DNA from: Colwellia psychrerythraea
Lineage (GTDB): Bacteria > Pseudomonadota > Gammaproteobacteria > Enterobacterales > Alteromonadaceae
DNA length: 64,000 bases
Assembly (NCBI RefSeq): GCF_000764185.1
Contig: NZ_JQEC01000033.1
Coordinates: 36,103 to 100,102, forward strand
Reading direction: 5' to 3'
The translations under genes were made by a program, and so were the position numbers. Under the pieces are notes generated by a model. That model was not told the DNA's origin, did no database searches, and saw only the letters and a list, made by a program, of their open reading frames with translations. Positions 1 to 9,303 of the stretch are shown piece after piece (position 1 is the first letter of the stretch; each line of letters opens with the position of its first letter).

Positions 1-266
1 TGTTGCTCTGCTGCAAAACGTTTGAACGTTTGCTCAGCCGCGCCTTGCACCATAATATAGGGGTTACTTTGGTCGACCGTCAGCCTTGTTGACTCTGTCG
101 CCAGCGCTGTAGACTGGGTAGGAAGCTTAGTTGCCTCTACTTCACTATTAGCAATAGCATTGTGACTAAATATAATACCTATGATTATACTTATCATTAA
201 ACTAAGAGAAAATCTGCCCTGACGGCTATTGTTAAATAATTTACTTACACTCACTTGCTTAATCAT
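1..266 (-). CDS. mlaC: MlaC, periplasmic phospholipid-binding protein (partial, N-terminal part)
   Basis: The minus strand reads from an ATG at 266 into an open frame that runs off the left edge, so only about 88 residues are present. The start overlaps the end of mlaD by 8 bases, as in a tightly coupled operon. A basic N-terminus and a hydrophobic segment at about residues 20-40 form a signal peptide ending near SHNAIA. After a linker, the segment NPYIMVQGAAEQTFKRF matches the start of the MlaC (Ttg2D) lipid-binding domain. By family knowledge MlaC ferries phospholipid between the outer-membrane MlaA complex and the inner-membrane MlaFEDB transporter. The Thr/Ser-rich stretch between signal and domain is longer than I expect for the family. 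Confidence 0.85.
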   Translation of the reverse strand, partial: MIKQVSVSKLFNNSRQGRFSLSLMISIIIGIIFSHNAIANSEVEATKLPTQSTALATESTRLTVDQSNPYIMVQGAAEQTFKRFAAEQ

Positions 267-732
267 CACCACTTCCTTGGCTAAATAAAAATTGTCCTAT
301 TAATTCTTCTAATACTAGTGCAGGTTTTGTATCTTCAATAAAATCACCAGGCTGTAGGGTATCAACCGACTCGTCAACAAAGCCGGGCTGAATACCTAAA
401 TACTGTTCACCTAACAGACCAGCGGTTAAAATTGCCACAGAGGTGGCTTCTGAAAATTCATTGTATTGAGTGTATATTTCAAGAGTAACCACAGGAGTAT
501 AGTCCTCTATATCTAAGGAAATATCACTAACACGGCCAACTACAACACCACCGACTTTAATCGGTGAGCGAACTTTTAAACCACCGATATTGTCAAATTT
601 AGCAAATAGCTGGTAACTTTCACCACCACCGCCAATGCCTGTATCTGCTACTTTAAGCGACAACATCAATAAGGCCCCAAGGCCTAATGCCATAAACAAA
701 CCGACTAATAATTCTATTTTCTTCGACACCAT
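259..732 (-). CDS. mlaD: MlaD, MCE-domain subunit of the phospholipid ABC transporter
   Basis: A protein of 157 residues with one N-terminal membrane helix at about residues 7-28, followed by a single MCE domain (about 35-115) containing the family's GLKVRSPIKVGGVVVGRV stretch. By family knowledge MlaD forms a periplasmic hexameric ring on MlaE through which lipids pass. I prefer the ATG at 732 (MVSKKIELLVG), which fits the usual N-terminus; a TTG at 744 in the same frame is also possible. It lies between mlaE and mlaC in an mlaFEDC order. The C-terminus ends in a short acidic tail. Confidence 0.93.
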   Translation of the reverse strand: MVSKKIELLVGLFMALGLGALLMLSLKVADTGIGGGGESYQLFAKFDNIGGLKVRSPIKVGGVVVGRVSDISLDIEDYTPVVTLEIYTQYNEFSEATSVAILTAGLLGEQYLGIQPGFVDESVDTLQPGDFIEDTKPALVLEELIGQFLFSQGSGDD

Positions 733-815
733 GTCTTTCACCAACGCCTTGTAATAAAAAATTCAACAATATACTTCTAACGGAACCACAACTTGACTTA
801 ACAGCAAGGAGGAAG

Positions 816-1592
816 TTATTTTACGAACATTAACGCCGTTAATATGAAATCTAAAAATAATACTAATAATGAGGATTGTACCACGGTTGAAGTAGTCGCC
901 CGACTAATACCTTCAGAGGTTGGCTCACAATCATAGCCCTTGTATACAGCTATCCACATAACGACAAAAGCAAAAACAATGCTTTTTATAATGCCGTTAA
1001 GGATATCTTTTTCAAAATCGACTTGATCTTGCATCACCGACCAAAATGTACCGCCATCTACCCCTAACCAGTCAACACCAACAATATGAGCGCCAAGTAT
1101 GCCAACCATAGAGAAAATAGCGGCTAATAAAGGGAGACTGATAAAACCAGCCCAAAACCGTGGCGCTATTATTCGTCTTAGCGGGTCAATGGCCATCATC
1201 TCTAGGCTCGACAACTGTTCAGTTGCTTTCATCAAACCTATTTCAGCTGTTAATGCAGAGCCAGCTCGGCCTGCAAATAATAACGCAGCAACTACAGGAC
1301 CAAGCTCTCTTAAAAGCGATAAGGCAACCATAGGGCCCAAACTCGCTTCTGCACCATAACCGACAAGAATTGTATAGCCTTGTAAAGCTAGTACCATACC
1401 AATAAAGGTGCCTGATACTATTATTATTAATAACGATAAAACACCGACACTGTATAACTGTTGCATCAGTAAAGGAGTGCCTTTATGTACGTTAGGAACA
1501 TGTACCAAAGCAGATATTAATAAAATTACTGCCCTGCCTAAACCGCTGATCATGCTAAGGGTTGTTTTGCCCAAAAAGTGTAACTGCTGCAC
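816..1592 (-). CDS. mlaE: MlaE, permease of the phospholipid ABC transporter
   Basis: 258 residues, the normal length for MlaE/YrbE permeases. There are several hydrophobic helices, and the conserved segment with [23 protein letters not shown] at about residues 91-115 (the family hallmark near the coupling region) is intact, followed by [21 protein letters not shown]. By family knowledge two MlaE copies form the inner-membrane channel below the MlaD ring, driven by MlaF. The gene starts 41 bases after mlaF and precedes mlaD by about 80 bases, consistent with one transcript. Confidence 0.95.
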   Translation of the reverse strand: MQQLHFLGKTTLSMISGLGRAVILLISALVHVPNVHKGTPLLMQQLYSVGVLSLLIIIVSGTFIGMVLALQGYTILVGYGAEASLGPMVALSLLRELGPVVAALLFAGRAGSALTAEIGLMKATEQLSSLEMMAIDPLRRIIAPRFWAGFISLPLLAAIFSMVGILGAHIVGVDWLGVDGGTFWSVMQDQVDFEKDILNGIIKSIVFAFVVMWIAVYKGYDCEPTSEGISRATTSTVVQSSLLVLFLDFILTALMFVK

Positions 1593-1633
1593 TAACTAAT
1601 GCCTCTCGTTTTAATACATCGAATAAGGATCAT

Positions 1634-2464
1634 TTATCTCACTCTTCTTGAGGTTGCTTTGATAAGTTCATCTGCATAAGGAGGGGCATCATAATGAAAA
1701 GGTACAGCGCCATCGGCCTCCCCTTTAACAAATTGTTGCACCAAGGGCGAGGTATCTTGGCGAATTTGTTCAGGCGTACCATGACCAATAACTTTCTTTT
1801 CGGCAACAATATAAATATAATCGGCAATACTCATCACTTCTGGTACGTCATGTGATACCACCACAGAAGTTAACCCTAATGCATCACTTAATGAACGTAT
1901 CAAACGAACAATAACGCCCATTGAAATAGGGTCTTGACCGGCAAAAGGCTCATCATACAAAATCAATTCAGGATCTAAGGCTATCGCTCGAGCCAACGCG
2001 ACCCTACGGGCCATACCACCAGAAAGCTCACTGGGTTGTAAATGTCTTGCCCCACGTAAACCAACAGCTTCGAGCTTCATCAAGACTATTTTTTCAATGA
2101 TAGCTTCTGATAATTGTGTATGCTCTCTAATAGGAAAAGCGATATTGTCAAAAACACTCATTTCAGTAAATAATGCACCACTTTGAAAAAGCATGCTCAT
2201 ATGTTTGCGCGCTTCATACAACTTTGCACGGGATAATAAAGGAATATTTTTTCCATCGAAAAGTATATTACCGCTTTCAGGCTTTATTTGACCGCCAATT
2301 AAACGTAGTAATGTCGTTTTCCCAATACCACTTGGCCCCATAATTGCTGTAACTTTTCCTTTAGGAATAGACAAGCTGATATCATCATAAATGACACGCT
2401 CACCTCGTTTAAAGGTCAAGTTTTCAATTTCAACCAAATTTACTGTTGTTGCGGAGTTTGCCAT
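1634..2464 (-). CDS. mlaF: MlaF, ATPase of the phospholipid ABC transporter
   Basis: 276 residues with a full ABC ATPase: Walker A GPSGIGKTT (43-51), Q-loop MLFQSGALF, signature LSGGMARRVALARA, Walker B LILYDEPFAGQDP and the switch histidine in VVSHDV. The Gly-Met pair after the signature and the C-terminal tail are typical of MlaF. By family knowledge it powers lipid movement from the outer membrane back to the inner membrane. It is the first gene of the minus-strand mla operon and diverges from yrbG across about 310 bases, the same arrangement as in E. coli. The cytoplasmic STAS partner MlaB is not visible; it would lie beyond the left edge. Confidence 0.96.
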   Translation of the reverse strand: MANSATTVNLVEIENLTFKRGERVIYDDISLSIPKGKVTAIMGPSGIGKTTLLRLIGGQIKPESGNILFDGKNIPLLSRAKLYEARKHMSMLFQSGALFTEMSVFDNIAFPIREHTQLSEAIIEKIVLMKLEAVGLRGARHLQPSELSGGMARRVALARAIALDPELILYDEPFAGQDPISMGVIVRLIRSLSDALGLTSVVVSHDVPEVMSIADYIYIVAEKKVIGHGTPEQIRQDTSPLVQQFVKGEADGAVPFHYDAPPYADELIKATSRRVR

Positions 2465-2778
2465 TGTTCAACGTCACTGTTTTTTTAATCGCTTAAGTCA
2501 GCAATATAAATTCTATTAATAGCGTTGATTTTACCTGAGCGGAGACAATTCTTCATTAGAAATAAACAAAATACGGCGTAATAAATGTAAGAATGCTTAG
2601 TTGATTTGTAAGAAACTGTTCAAATATGCTCAAAAGTAAGGCAAAAGAATATTATTTTCCTTTTGGTAGCAAAATTTACTTCTTTTTTGCTCAACAACCA
2701 GCGACAATTTACCCTTAATACCAATTCGATTAAGTTAGCTCCCAACTCAGCCGACTTGGTATCACCATGGAGTCATTA
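2465..2778. promoter_or_regulatory. Divergent intergenic region mlaF / yrbG
   Basis: About 310 bases without a gene between two divergent operons, so both promoters should lie here. The stretch is AT-rich and contains no open frame worth calling. I could not pick a -35/-10 pair with confidence in either direction. Its right end is occupied by a 7-bp inverted repeat (listed separately) that sits just before the yrbG ribosome-binding site. Confidence 0.5.
2718..2762. repeat. Inverted repeat directly upstream of yrbG
   Basis: ATACCAA (2718-2724) and TTGGTAT (2756-2762) are perfect 7-bp inverted arms around a 31-base interior that itself contains AGTTAGC/CCAACT-type partial symmetry. The segment ends 6 bases before the GGAG that serves yrbG. 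It could be an operator, a 5'-UTR hairpin, or a fossil of a short interspersed repeat. Only one copy is visible in this window. Confidence 0.4.
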
Positions 2779-3759
2779 ATGCTTGAACAAATTTTTATAT
2801 TACTTATTGCCCTTGTTGTTTTAGTTTGGAGCGCAGATAAATTTGTCTTTGGCGCTTCATCGTTAGCAAGAAATTTAGGTATTTCACCAATGATAATTGG
2901 TTTAACCATTGTCGCCATGGGCTCTTCAGCACCTGAAATGATGGTAGCTGCAACAGCATCACTACAAGGCAACCCTGATACCGCCATTGGTAATGCCATT
3001 GGCTCAAACATTACCAATATAGCTTTGGTACTTGGTATCACCGCATTATTACAACCTTTAACGGTTTCATCACAAACTATAAAACGAGAAATCCCACTTA
3101 TTTTAGCGGTGACCGCTCTAGGTTATTGGCTACTTATTGATAACCACTTCAGTTTTATTGAAGGTCTTATTTTAATTTCAGGCTTTGCTATTTACATCAT
3201 CACCTTACTTGTTATTACGCTAAATAAAACCCAGGGTAAACCTAGTAACGACCCACTTATTATAGAAGCTGAACAAGATGTCGCAGCGGCAGTAAGTATG
3301 AAATTATCTTTACTGTGGTTAGGTGTTGGTATCATTTTATTACCATTAAGTGCTAGTTTTTTAGTGGATTCTTCGGTATTTATTGCTAAAGCATATGGTA
3401 TTAGTGACTTAGTTATTGGTTTAACTATTATTGCCATAGGTACTAGTTTGCCAGAGCTTGCTGCCAGCATTATGAGCATTATCAAAAAAGAAGATGATTT
3501 GGCCTTAGGTAATATTATTGGCTCAAATATCTTTAATATTTTAGCCGTTTTACCTATAGCTGGCCTGATTGCTCCGGGCAATATTGATGCCTTGGCCGCC
3601 AGTAGAGATGCACCTTATATGTTAGGTGTTACTTTATTGTTATTTATTTTATGTTTTAGCCGCCGATTAGGAGCATTTAGAATTACTCGTGCCAAAGGTG
3701 CATTATTACTGTTAAGCTTTATCGCTTATCAAGCATTACTTTTTAGTCAATTGTCCTAA
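2779..3759 (+). CDS. yrbG: Calcium/sodium antiporter (CaCA family, YrbG)
   Basis: About 326 residues with ten or so hydrophobic segments and two inverted copies of the cation-binding alpha repeat: IVAMGSSAPEMMVAA with GNAIGSNITNIALVLG in the first half, and IAIGTSLPELAASI with GNIIGSNIFNI in the second. These acidic GSSAPE / GTSLPE motifs are the ion-binding signature of K+-dependent Na+/Ca2+ exchanger relatives. I chose the ATG at 2779 because GGAG (2769-2772) lies 6 bases before it; an in-frame ATG at 2767 has no good ribosome site. By family knowledge it is an inner-membrane exchanger whose ion specificity in bacteria is poorly tested. First gene of the kds-lpt operon, as in E. coli. Confidence 0.93.
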   Translation: MLEQIFILLIALVVLVWSADKFVFGASSLARNLGISPMIIGLTIVAMGSSAPEMMVAATASLQGNPDTAIGNAIGSNITNIALVLGITALLQPLTVSSQTIKREIPLILAVTALGYWLLIDNHFSFIEGLILISGFAIYIITLLVITLNKTQGKPSNDPLIIEAEQDVAAAVSMKLSLLWLGVGIILLPLSASFLVDSSVFIAKAYGISDLVIGLTIIAIGTSLPELAASIMSIIKKEDDLALGNIIGSNIFNILAVLPIAGLIAPGNIDALAASRDAPYMLGVTLLLFILCFSRRLGAFRITRAKGALLLLSFIAYQALLFSQLS

Positions 3760-3784
3760 TAAAAGTTGATACATATAAATAATT

Positions 3785-4750
3785 ATGAAAGATTTCAAAG
3801 AATTAGCAAAAAATGTAATTGAGATTGAGCAGCAAGCTATTGCTGAACTAGTGCAATATATTGATGATAGCTTTGAGTTAGCCTGCCAACTAATGTTTCA
3901 TTGTAAAGGTCGCGTCATCGTTATTGGTATGGGTAAGTCCGGCCATATTGGCGGTAAAATTGCTGCTACGCTTGCCAGTACTGGTACACCCGCATTTTTT
4001 GTCCACCCAGGTGAAGCCAGTCATGGCGACTTAGGCATGATTACCAGTAATGATGTAGTTTTAACCATATCTAATTCAGGTGAAACCAGTGAAGTACTCG
4101 CCATCATCCCTGTCATTAAACGCATTGGCGCTAAATTGATTTCAATGACTGGTAATACTGAGTCAACGTTAGCAAAATTAGCCGACACTCATATTTGTAT
4201 CAAAGTTTCGGCTGAGGCTTGCCCACTTGGTTTAGCACCTACGTCAAGCACAACCGCCACTTTAGTAATGGGCGATGCCTTGGCTGTCGCCTTATTAAAT
4301 GCCCGTGATTTTACTGCTGATGATTTCGCCTTATCTCACCCTGGAGGTAGTTTAGGTAAACGGCTATTACTGCGCCTAAACGATATTATGCATCAAGGTG
4401 AACGTGTTCCAGTAGTTTATGAACATGCACTTATTAAAGATGCCTTGGTTGAAATGTCACTAAAGGGTTTAGGCATGACTGCAATAATTAATAAGCAACA
4501 ACAACTCGTCGGCTTATTCACTGATGGCGACCTTAGGCGGGTATTAGATAATAGAATAGATATACACAGTGATAGTATCAGCACCGTAATGACGCACAAC
4601 CCTAGTGTAGCGCAAAGTGATATGCTTGCTGCACAAGCTCTGAAGATAATGGAAGATAAAAAGATTAATGGCCTTATTATTGTTGATGACAACAATACCC
4701 CAGTTGGCGCAATGAATATGCATGACCTATTAAGTTCAGGAGTACTTTAA
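3785..4750 (+). CDS. kdsD: D-arabinose 5-phosphate isomerase
   Basis: 321 residues, close to the E. coli length of 328. An N-terminal SIS sugar-isomerase domain carries GMGKSGHIGGK (48-58) and SNSGETSE, with the catalytic-type segment LAPTSSTTATLVMGDALAVAL. A pair of CBS domains follows (about 205-321). The enzyme converts ribulose 5-phosphate to arabinose 5-phosphate, the first step to Kdo in lipopolysaccharide. The stop codon overlaps the kdsC start by one base (TAATG), which implies translational coupling to the last enzyme-encoding gene of the same pathway in this operon. Confidence 0.97.
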   Translation: MKDFKELAKNVIEIEQQAIAELVQYIDDSFELACQLMFHCKGRVIVIGMGKSGHIGGKIAATLASTGTPAFFVHPGEASHGDLGMITSNDVVLTISNSGETSEVLAIIPVIKRIGAKLISMTGNTESTLAKLADTHICIKVSAEACPLGLAPTSSTTATLVMGDALAVALLNARDFTADDFALSHPGGSLGKRLLLRLNDIMHQGERVPVVYEHALIKDALVEMSLKGLGMTAIINKQQQLVGLFTDGDLRRVLDNRIDIHSDSISTVMTHNPSVAQSDMLAAQALKIMEDKKINGLIIVDDNNTPVGAMNMHDLLSSGVL

Positions 4751-5295
4751 TGAATACTTTATATGGCGATGTCCACGGCAATATTTTAGCTAAAGCGGAA
4801 CAAATAAAGTTGCTAGTCTGTGACGTAGATGGTGTATTTTCTGATGGTAGGATATATTTAGGTAATGATGGTGAAGAGCTAAAAGCTTTTCATACTAAGG
4901 ATGGCTTTGGTATCAAAGCTTTAGGCGCAAGTGGCGTTGCTGTCGCAATTATTACTGGCAGAAATTCTGCTATTGTAGAGAATCGCATGAAAGCTTTACA
5001 TGTAGCGCATATTATCCAAGGTCAAGAAGATAAGTTACCGGCATTAATCGAGTTAACTCAACAATTAGGTCTTGAACTTAATCAAGCTGCTTACATAGGT
5101 GATGACGTACCTGATTTAGCTTGTATTGAAGCTGTTGGCCTCGGTATTAGTGTTTCAGATGCACATCCCTTAGTACTTCGTAGTGCAGATTATATAACCT
5201 TTACCCGCGGTGGTTTTGGCGCTGTTCGGGAAACTTGTGATTTAATCATGCAAAGCCAGGGTAGTTTAACCAGTGCTACAGGCGCGAGTATATGA
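4750..5295 (+). CDS. kdsC: 3-deoxy-D-manno-octulosonate 8-phosphate phosphatase
   Basis: 181 residues, a small capless HAD phosphatase. Motif I is DVDGVFSDG with nucleophile Asp25 and acid/base Asp27; the substrate-loop TKDGFG follows; motif II is ITGRNS and motif IV is IGDDVPDL. By family knowledge it acts as a tetramer releasing phosphate from Kdo 8-phosphate to give Kdo. Its start overlaps kdsD and its stop overlaps the lptC start (ATGA), so kdsD-kdsC-lptC are read as one coupled block. Confidence 0.97.
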   Translation: MNTLYGDVHGNILAKAEQIKLLVCDVDGVFSDGRIYLGNDGEELKAFHTKDGFGIKALGASGVAVAIITGRNSAIVENRMKALHVAHIIQGQEDKLPALIELTQQLGLELNQAAYIGDDVPDLACIEAVGLGISVSDAHPLVLRSADYITFTRGGFGAVRETCDLIMQSQGSLTSATGASI

Positions 5296-5855
5296 ATAGA
5301 TTAAATAGCCTAGCGCTATTTGTCTTACTGCTTAGCTCGTTAATATATGGCATTATTGAATGGCGAACTGCTTCAATAGAGCAAGACACCTTAATAGTTG
5401 ACGAACAACGACCTGACTTTATTGCAGAGCAATTACAAAGTAAAATTTATAGTGACTCGGGGCTATTATCGCATACTATTGAAGCCGACCGCATGGAACA
5501 CTATGCTGATTTAGAGGTCAGCTTCTTTGAGTCACCAAATTATACCCTGTATCCGCAAAAACAAGGTCAACCCTGGAAAATCAGTGCGCAGGAAGCAACA
5601 CTGTATAAAGACAACCGAGTCGAACTGAAAAATCAAGTACAGATTAAAGCGACTGAAGTAGACAGTTTAATAAAAGAGATTCATTGTAAAACGATCGCAT
5701 TAGATTTAAAAACCAACATAATTAGTTCAGAGCAAGCTGTAGTCGTGATCGGCAAAGACTTCACCATGTACGGCTCAGGCTTAATTATCGATTTAAACAC
5801 TAAACAAATGACCCTAACTCAGCATGAACGCACTATTTATAAAAAAAATGATTAA
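5292..5855 (+). CDS. lptC: LptC, inner-membrane LPS export protein
   Basis: 187 residues with one N-terminal membrane anchor (about residues 7-22) followed by a periplasmic beta-jellyroll-type domain of the LptC family. The stretches LSHTIEADRMEHY and TLYPQKQGQPWKISAQEATLY are the family's recognisable strand blocks. By family knowledge it takes LPS from the LptB2FG transporter and hands it to LptA. It starts inside the kdsC stop (ATGA) and overlaps the start of lptA. Position between kdsC and lptA is the same as in E. coli. Confidence 0.95.
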   Translation: MNRLNSLALFVLLLSSLIYGIIEWRTASIEQDTLIVDEQRPDFIAEQLQSKIYSDSGLLSHTIEADRMEHYADLEVSFFESPNYTLYPQKQGQPWKISAQEATLYKDNRVELKNQVQIKATEVDSLIKEIHCKTIALDLKTNIISSEQAVVVIGKDFTMYGSGLIIDLNTKQMTLTQHERTIYKKND

Positions 5856-6486
5856 AACTAATTTAAGCCGTATTGCCTTCAAGGGTAATATCTTCACACA
5901 TAATACTTTCAAAGTATTAGCACTAGCTTGTAGCCTGGTAATTTTTAATCCCGCTCAAGCGGCTAAAAAAGATTTAGAGCAAGAAATTACCATTAAATCG
6001 CAACGACAATCTGCCGACCTTAAAAATAAAATCGCTAGTTACTTAGATAATGTCAGTATTCGTCAAGGTTCTATCTCAATTACCGCAGATATAGTAAAAG
6101 TTTTTAGTCTTGTCGATAAGGAAAGTGGTGAAAAAAATGATACCTACTTAGCCAAGGGTAAGCCGGCAATATTTCAACAGCAGCTAGAAGACGGTAGCTT
6201 AATTAAATTACAAGCCAATGAAATAACTTATATTCCAAATTCGAATACCATTAAGATATCAGGCAATGCCTTAGTCAAACAAGCAGGCAGTGAGGTCAGT
6301 GGCAATGAAATTACTTACAATACTTTAAGCGAAAGATTAGAAGCTCAAAGCGCCGACAACCAGTCTGTTACTACCGTTTTACAACCAACGATTCTAAAAA
6401 AACAAAAAGAAACTCACGAAAAATCTAAAGAAGAAAAAGTAATAGAAAAAGAAACTGAACAAAAGGGTAATGGCAGTGGTAACTAA
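5848..6486 (+). CDS. lptA: LptA, periplasmic LPS bridge protein with a charged C-terminal tail
   Basis: About 212 residues if read from the ATG at 5848, which overlaps the lptC stop (ATGATTAA); an in-frame ATG at 5824 would add eight residues. Neither has a clear ribosome site, so coupling to lptC is likely. A signal peptide ends at PAQAA. The OstA/LptA domain follows with [16 protein letters not shown] and [18 protein letters not shown]. By family knowledge LptA polymerises head to tail between LptC and LptD. The last 30 or so residues are almost all Lys, Glu, Gln and Asn, an extension beyond the compact E. coli protein (185 residues). lptB begins in frame-overlap at its end. Confidence 0.95.
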   Translation: MIKTNLSRIAFKGNIFTHNTFKVLALACSLVIFNPAQAAKKDLEQEITIKSQRQSADLKNKIASYLDNVSIRQGSISITADIVKVFSLVDKESGEKNDTYLAKGKPAIFQQQLEDGSLIKLQANEITYIPNSNTIKISGNALVKQAGSEVSGNEITYNTLSERLEAQSADNQSVTTVLQPTILKKQKETHEKSKEEKVIEKETEQKGNGSGN

Positions 6487-6487
6487 T

Positions 6488-7231
6488 ATGGATACCCCCC
6501 CCCCAGTAAACACATTAACTGCTGAGGGTTTATCAAAGTCTTATAAAAGTAGACAAGTAGTAAAAAATGTTAGTTTACAAGTAAATGCAGGACAAATAGT
6601 TGGTTTATTAGGACCAAATGGCGCCGGTAAAACAACGTCCTTTTATATGATTGTTGGCTTGGTACCTAATGACAATGGTTCGATTAAGCTTAATGGCCAA
6701 GATTTAACACTAGCCCCTATGCATGAAAGAGCTCGCAGCGGTATAGGATACTTGCCGCAAGAGGCTTCCATTTTCAGAAAGCTTACAGTTACCGACAATA
6801 TCATGGCGATATTGCAAACCCGTAAAGAACTTAATGAAGCACAGCGTGCTGAAAAGCTTGAACATCTGCTAGAAGAGTTTAATATTTGTCATATCAAAGA
6901 TAATACTGGTATGAGCTTATCTGGTGGCGAAAGGCGGCGGGTAGAAATTGCCCGAGCATTAGCAGCAGATCCGCAATTTATTTTATTAGATGAACCTTTT
7001 GCCGGTGTAGATCCTATTTCGGTTGGCGACATTAAAAAAATCATCTTACAATTAAAGCAACGCGGCATAGGTATATTAATCACTGATCATAATGTAAGAG
7101 AAACGTTAGACGTCTGTGAGCATGCTTACATCGTTAGTCACGGTGAAATTATTGCTCAAGGTAACGCAGATCAAATTCTTGCTAATCAAAAAGTCAGAGA
7201 CGTATACCTAGGTGAACAATTCACGCTATAG
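6488..7231 (+). CDS. lptB: LptB, ATPase of the LPS export transporter
   Basis: 247 residues from ATG 6488; an upstream in-frame ATG at 6470 lies only 3 bases after AAAGGG and is too close for a normal start. ABC ATPase motifs are complete: [11 protein letters not shown]-loop [14 protein letters not shown], signature [16 protein letters not shown], Walker [14 protein letters not shown] and the His in ITDHNV. By family knowledge the LptB dimer powers LptFG to extract LPS from the inner membrane. A run of ten C lies in codons 3-6 (6495-6504), an unusual slippery tract so early in a gene that is essential in most LPS-producing bacteria. Confidence 0.96.
   Translation: MDTPPPVNTLTAEGLSKSYKSRQVVKNVSLQVNAGQIVGLLGPNGAGKTTSFYMIVGLVPNDNGSIKLNGQDLTLAPMHERARSGIGYLPQEASIFRKLTVTDNIMAILQTRKELNEAQRAEKLEHLLEEFNICHIKDNTGMSLSGGERRRVEIARALAADPQFILLDEPFAGVDPISVGDIKKIILQLKQRGIGILITDHNVRETLDVCEHAYIVSHGEIIAQGNADQILANQKVRDVYLGEQFTL
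6495..6504 (+). repeat. Homopolymer of ten C in the 5' end of lptB
   Basis: Ten consecutive C residues are read as Thr-Pro-Pro-Pro just after the lptB start. The surrounding sequence is AT-rich, which makes the tract stand out. A one-base change would shift the lptB frame. Nothing else in the sequence shows that it actually varies. Confidence 0.9.
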
Positions 7232-7364
7232 TTACTCTATAAGTTTAGGTGTAAGTTAAGCTATAACTTAATAAGCTTAGTCAGAACAATTTAATAGTGA
7301 AGTAGTTACTCAATATGTTAACAGTGACTTCAAAGAATAATAAATAGGATACCATATACTCTAG

Positions 7365-8882
7365 ATGCGCCCTACACTACAGCTCCGTATTGGACAACAC
7401 TTAACCATGACTCCGCAGTTGCAGCAAGCGATTAAATTGCTGCAATTATCCACGTTAGAGCTACAACAAGAAATTCAAGAAGTATTAGAGAGCAACCCAT
7501 TACTTGAGTTGGATGAAAAAGCACAAGATGAAACTAGCAACGAACAAAATAACCTAGAGGAAGCTTTTTCAGCCAGTGTCACTGACACAACAGCTGATCA
7601 GCCTGTTACTGATGGCAGTGAAGAACAAAAAGCGAGTATTGATGAAATCAGTACTACTGAGGCCATGGAAAAAAGTGATATTCCTGAAGAGCTTAATATA
7701 GATACCACTTGGGAAGATAGTTACAGTGCTGGCGTTTCCAATACTGGCGCAGTAAGTAGCCCAGCAGATGATTATACCTATCAAGGTGAAACTACAGACT
7801 CTATCCAAGGACATTTATTATGGCAAATGGAATTAACCCCCTTTAGCGATACCGATAAAACCATCGCCATTGCTATTATTGAAGCGGTTGATGATGCTGG
7901 ATATTTAACAGTATCTCCAGAAGATATTTTAGAAAGTGTTGGCACTGATGGCCTCGAACTTGATGAAGTAGAAGCTGTTTTAAAACGTATTAATATGTTT
8001 GATCCTATTGGTGTTGCCGCCCGCTCAATTCCCGACTGCTTACTTATTCAGTTGAATCAATTTAGTCTCGACACCCCTTATTTAAAAGAAAGTAAATTAA
8101 TTATCAGTGAACATATTGATTTACTAGGTAACCGAGATTATCGTCAGTTAATGCGTAAAACTAAACTAAAAGAAGATCAGCTTCGTGAAGTAATGCGCTT
8201 AATTCAAAGTTTAAACCCACGCCCTGGTGATGCAGTGGTCAAAGGTGATGATCAGTACGTCATTCCCGATGTTACTGTAGAAAAGAAAAATGGTCGCTGG
8301 GTGGTTGAACTAAATTCTGATACGGCACCAAAATTGTCGATAAACCAGCAATACGCGGCAATGTCTAAAACAATGAAATCTTCAACTAACGATGGTCAAT
8401 TTATTAGAGCCAATTTGCAAGAGGCTAAATGGTTTATTAAAAGTTTAGATTCTCGCAATGACACCCTATTGAAAGTATCCAACTGTATTGTACAGCGTCA
8501 ACAAGGCTTTTTAGAGCATGGCGCTGAAGCAATGCGACCTATGGTATTGAACGACATTGCCGAAGCCGTTGATATGCATGAGTCGACCATATCGCGGGTT
8601 ACCACGCAAAAGTATATGCACACCCCCAGAGGAATCTTCGAATTGAAGTACTTCTTCTCTAGCCATGTCAGTACAGAAAATGGTGGTGAGTGTTCGTCTA
8701 CGGCAATTCGCTCATTAATTAAAAAGCTTATCTTGGCGGAAACTCCTGCTAAACCGTTAAGTGATAGTAAAATGGCTGATTTACTAGCCGAGCAGGGAAT
8801 TAAAGTGGCAAGACGGACAATTGCTAAATACCGAGAGTCATTAGCAATACCACCGTCAAACCAACGTAAGAGTTTACTTTAA
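7365..8882 (+). CDS. rpoN: RNA polymerase sigma-54 factor
   Basis: 505 residues, slightly longer than E. coli RpoN (477). Region I is the Gln/Leu-rich N-terminus ([26 protein letters not shown] region, residues about 13-40) that binds enhancer activators. An acidic linker follows (about 45-145), longer than usual. The core-binding and helix-turn-helix parts contain [20 protein letters not shown], and the RpoN box is [10 protein letters not shown] near the end. The conserved rpoN-hpf-ptsN-rapZ-npr neighbourhood follows. A 132-base gap after lptB may hold its own promoter. Confidence 0.97.
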   Translation: MRPTLQLRIGQHLTMTPQLQQAIKLLQLSTLELQQEIQEVLESNPLLELDEKAQDETSNEQNNLEEAFSASVTDTTADQPVTDGSEEQKASIDEISTTEAMEKSDIPEELNIDTTWEDSYSAGVSNTGAVSSPADDYTYQGETTDSIQGHLLWQMELTPFSDTDKTIAIAIIEAVDDAGYLTVSPEDILESVGTDGLELDEVEAVLKRINMFDPIGVAARSIPDCLLIQLNQFSLDTPYLKESKLIISEHIDLLGNRDYRQLMRKTKLKEDQLREVMRLIQSLNPRPGDAVVKGDDQYVIPDVTVEKKNGRWVVELNSDTAPKLSINQQYAAMSKTMKSSTNDGQFIRANLQEAKWFIKSLDSRNDTLLKVSNCIVQRQQGFLEHGAEAMRPMVLNDIAEAVDMHESTISRVTTQKYMHTPRGIFELKYFFSSHVSTENGGECSSTAIRSLIKKLILAETPAKPLSDSKMADLLAEQGIKVARRTIAKYRESLAIPPSNQRKSLL

Positions 8883-8908
8883 AACACTACAATAAAAGGA
8901 TCGTGCTT

Positions 8909-9196
8909 ATGCAAATTAATCTTTCTGGTCACCATGTAGAAGTAACAAGTTCATTACGCGAATATGTTGATAGCAAATTTTCAAAGCTAGAGCGACATTT
9001 TGATCACATTAATAACGTTCATGTAGTCTTAACTGTTGAAAAACTCAACCAAAAAGCAGAAGCGAATGTGCACGTGAAGGGTGGTGAAGTATTTGCCTCG
9101 GCAATCAACGCCGACATGTATGCCTCTATTGATACCTTAGTTGACAAGCTTGACCGACAAATCCTTAAACACAAAGCTAAAGTTTCTCATCATTAA
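8909..9196 (+). CDS. hpf: Ribosome hibernation promoting factor, short form
   Basis: 95 residues from ATG 8909, which is 9 bases after AAAAGGA; the in-frame GTG at 8903 is too close to that site. The protein is the single S30AE/HPF domain: MQINLSGHHVEVTSSLREYV start, KLERHFDHI, VHVKGGEVFASA and DMYASIDTLVDKLDRQ near the end. Length equals the E. coli short HPF, so by family knowledge it would act with RMF in 100S ribosome dimer formation in stationary phase. Immediately downstream of rpoN. Confidence 0.96.
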   Translation: MQINLSGHHVEVTSSLREYVDSKFSKLERHFDHINNVHVVLTVEKLNQKAEANVHVKGGEVFASAINADMYASIDTLVDKLDRQILKHKAKVSHH

Positions 9197-9303
9197 ATTG
9201 AGTTACTTTCTGTAAACACTTTAAAGTAATTAAAGTCGATAACATCTGGCGCCCTGAGCTACATGACTTAGCAATACGGCGCCTAATAACCATTAACAGT
9301 ATT

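Noticed and set aside
9197..9303. Two GGCGCC sites in the hpf-ptsN gap
   Set aside because: Each is a 6-bp palindrome that can occur by chance; with 35 bases between them the hairpin is too weak to call.
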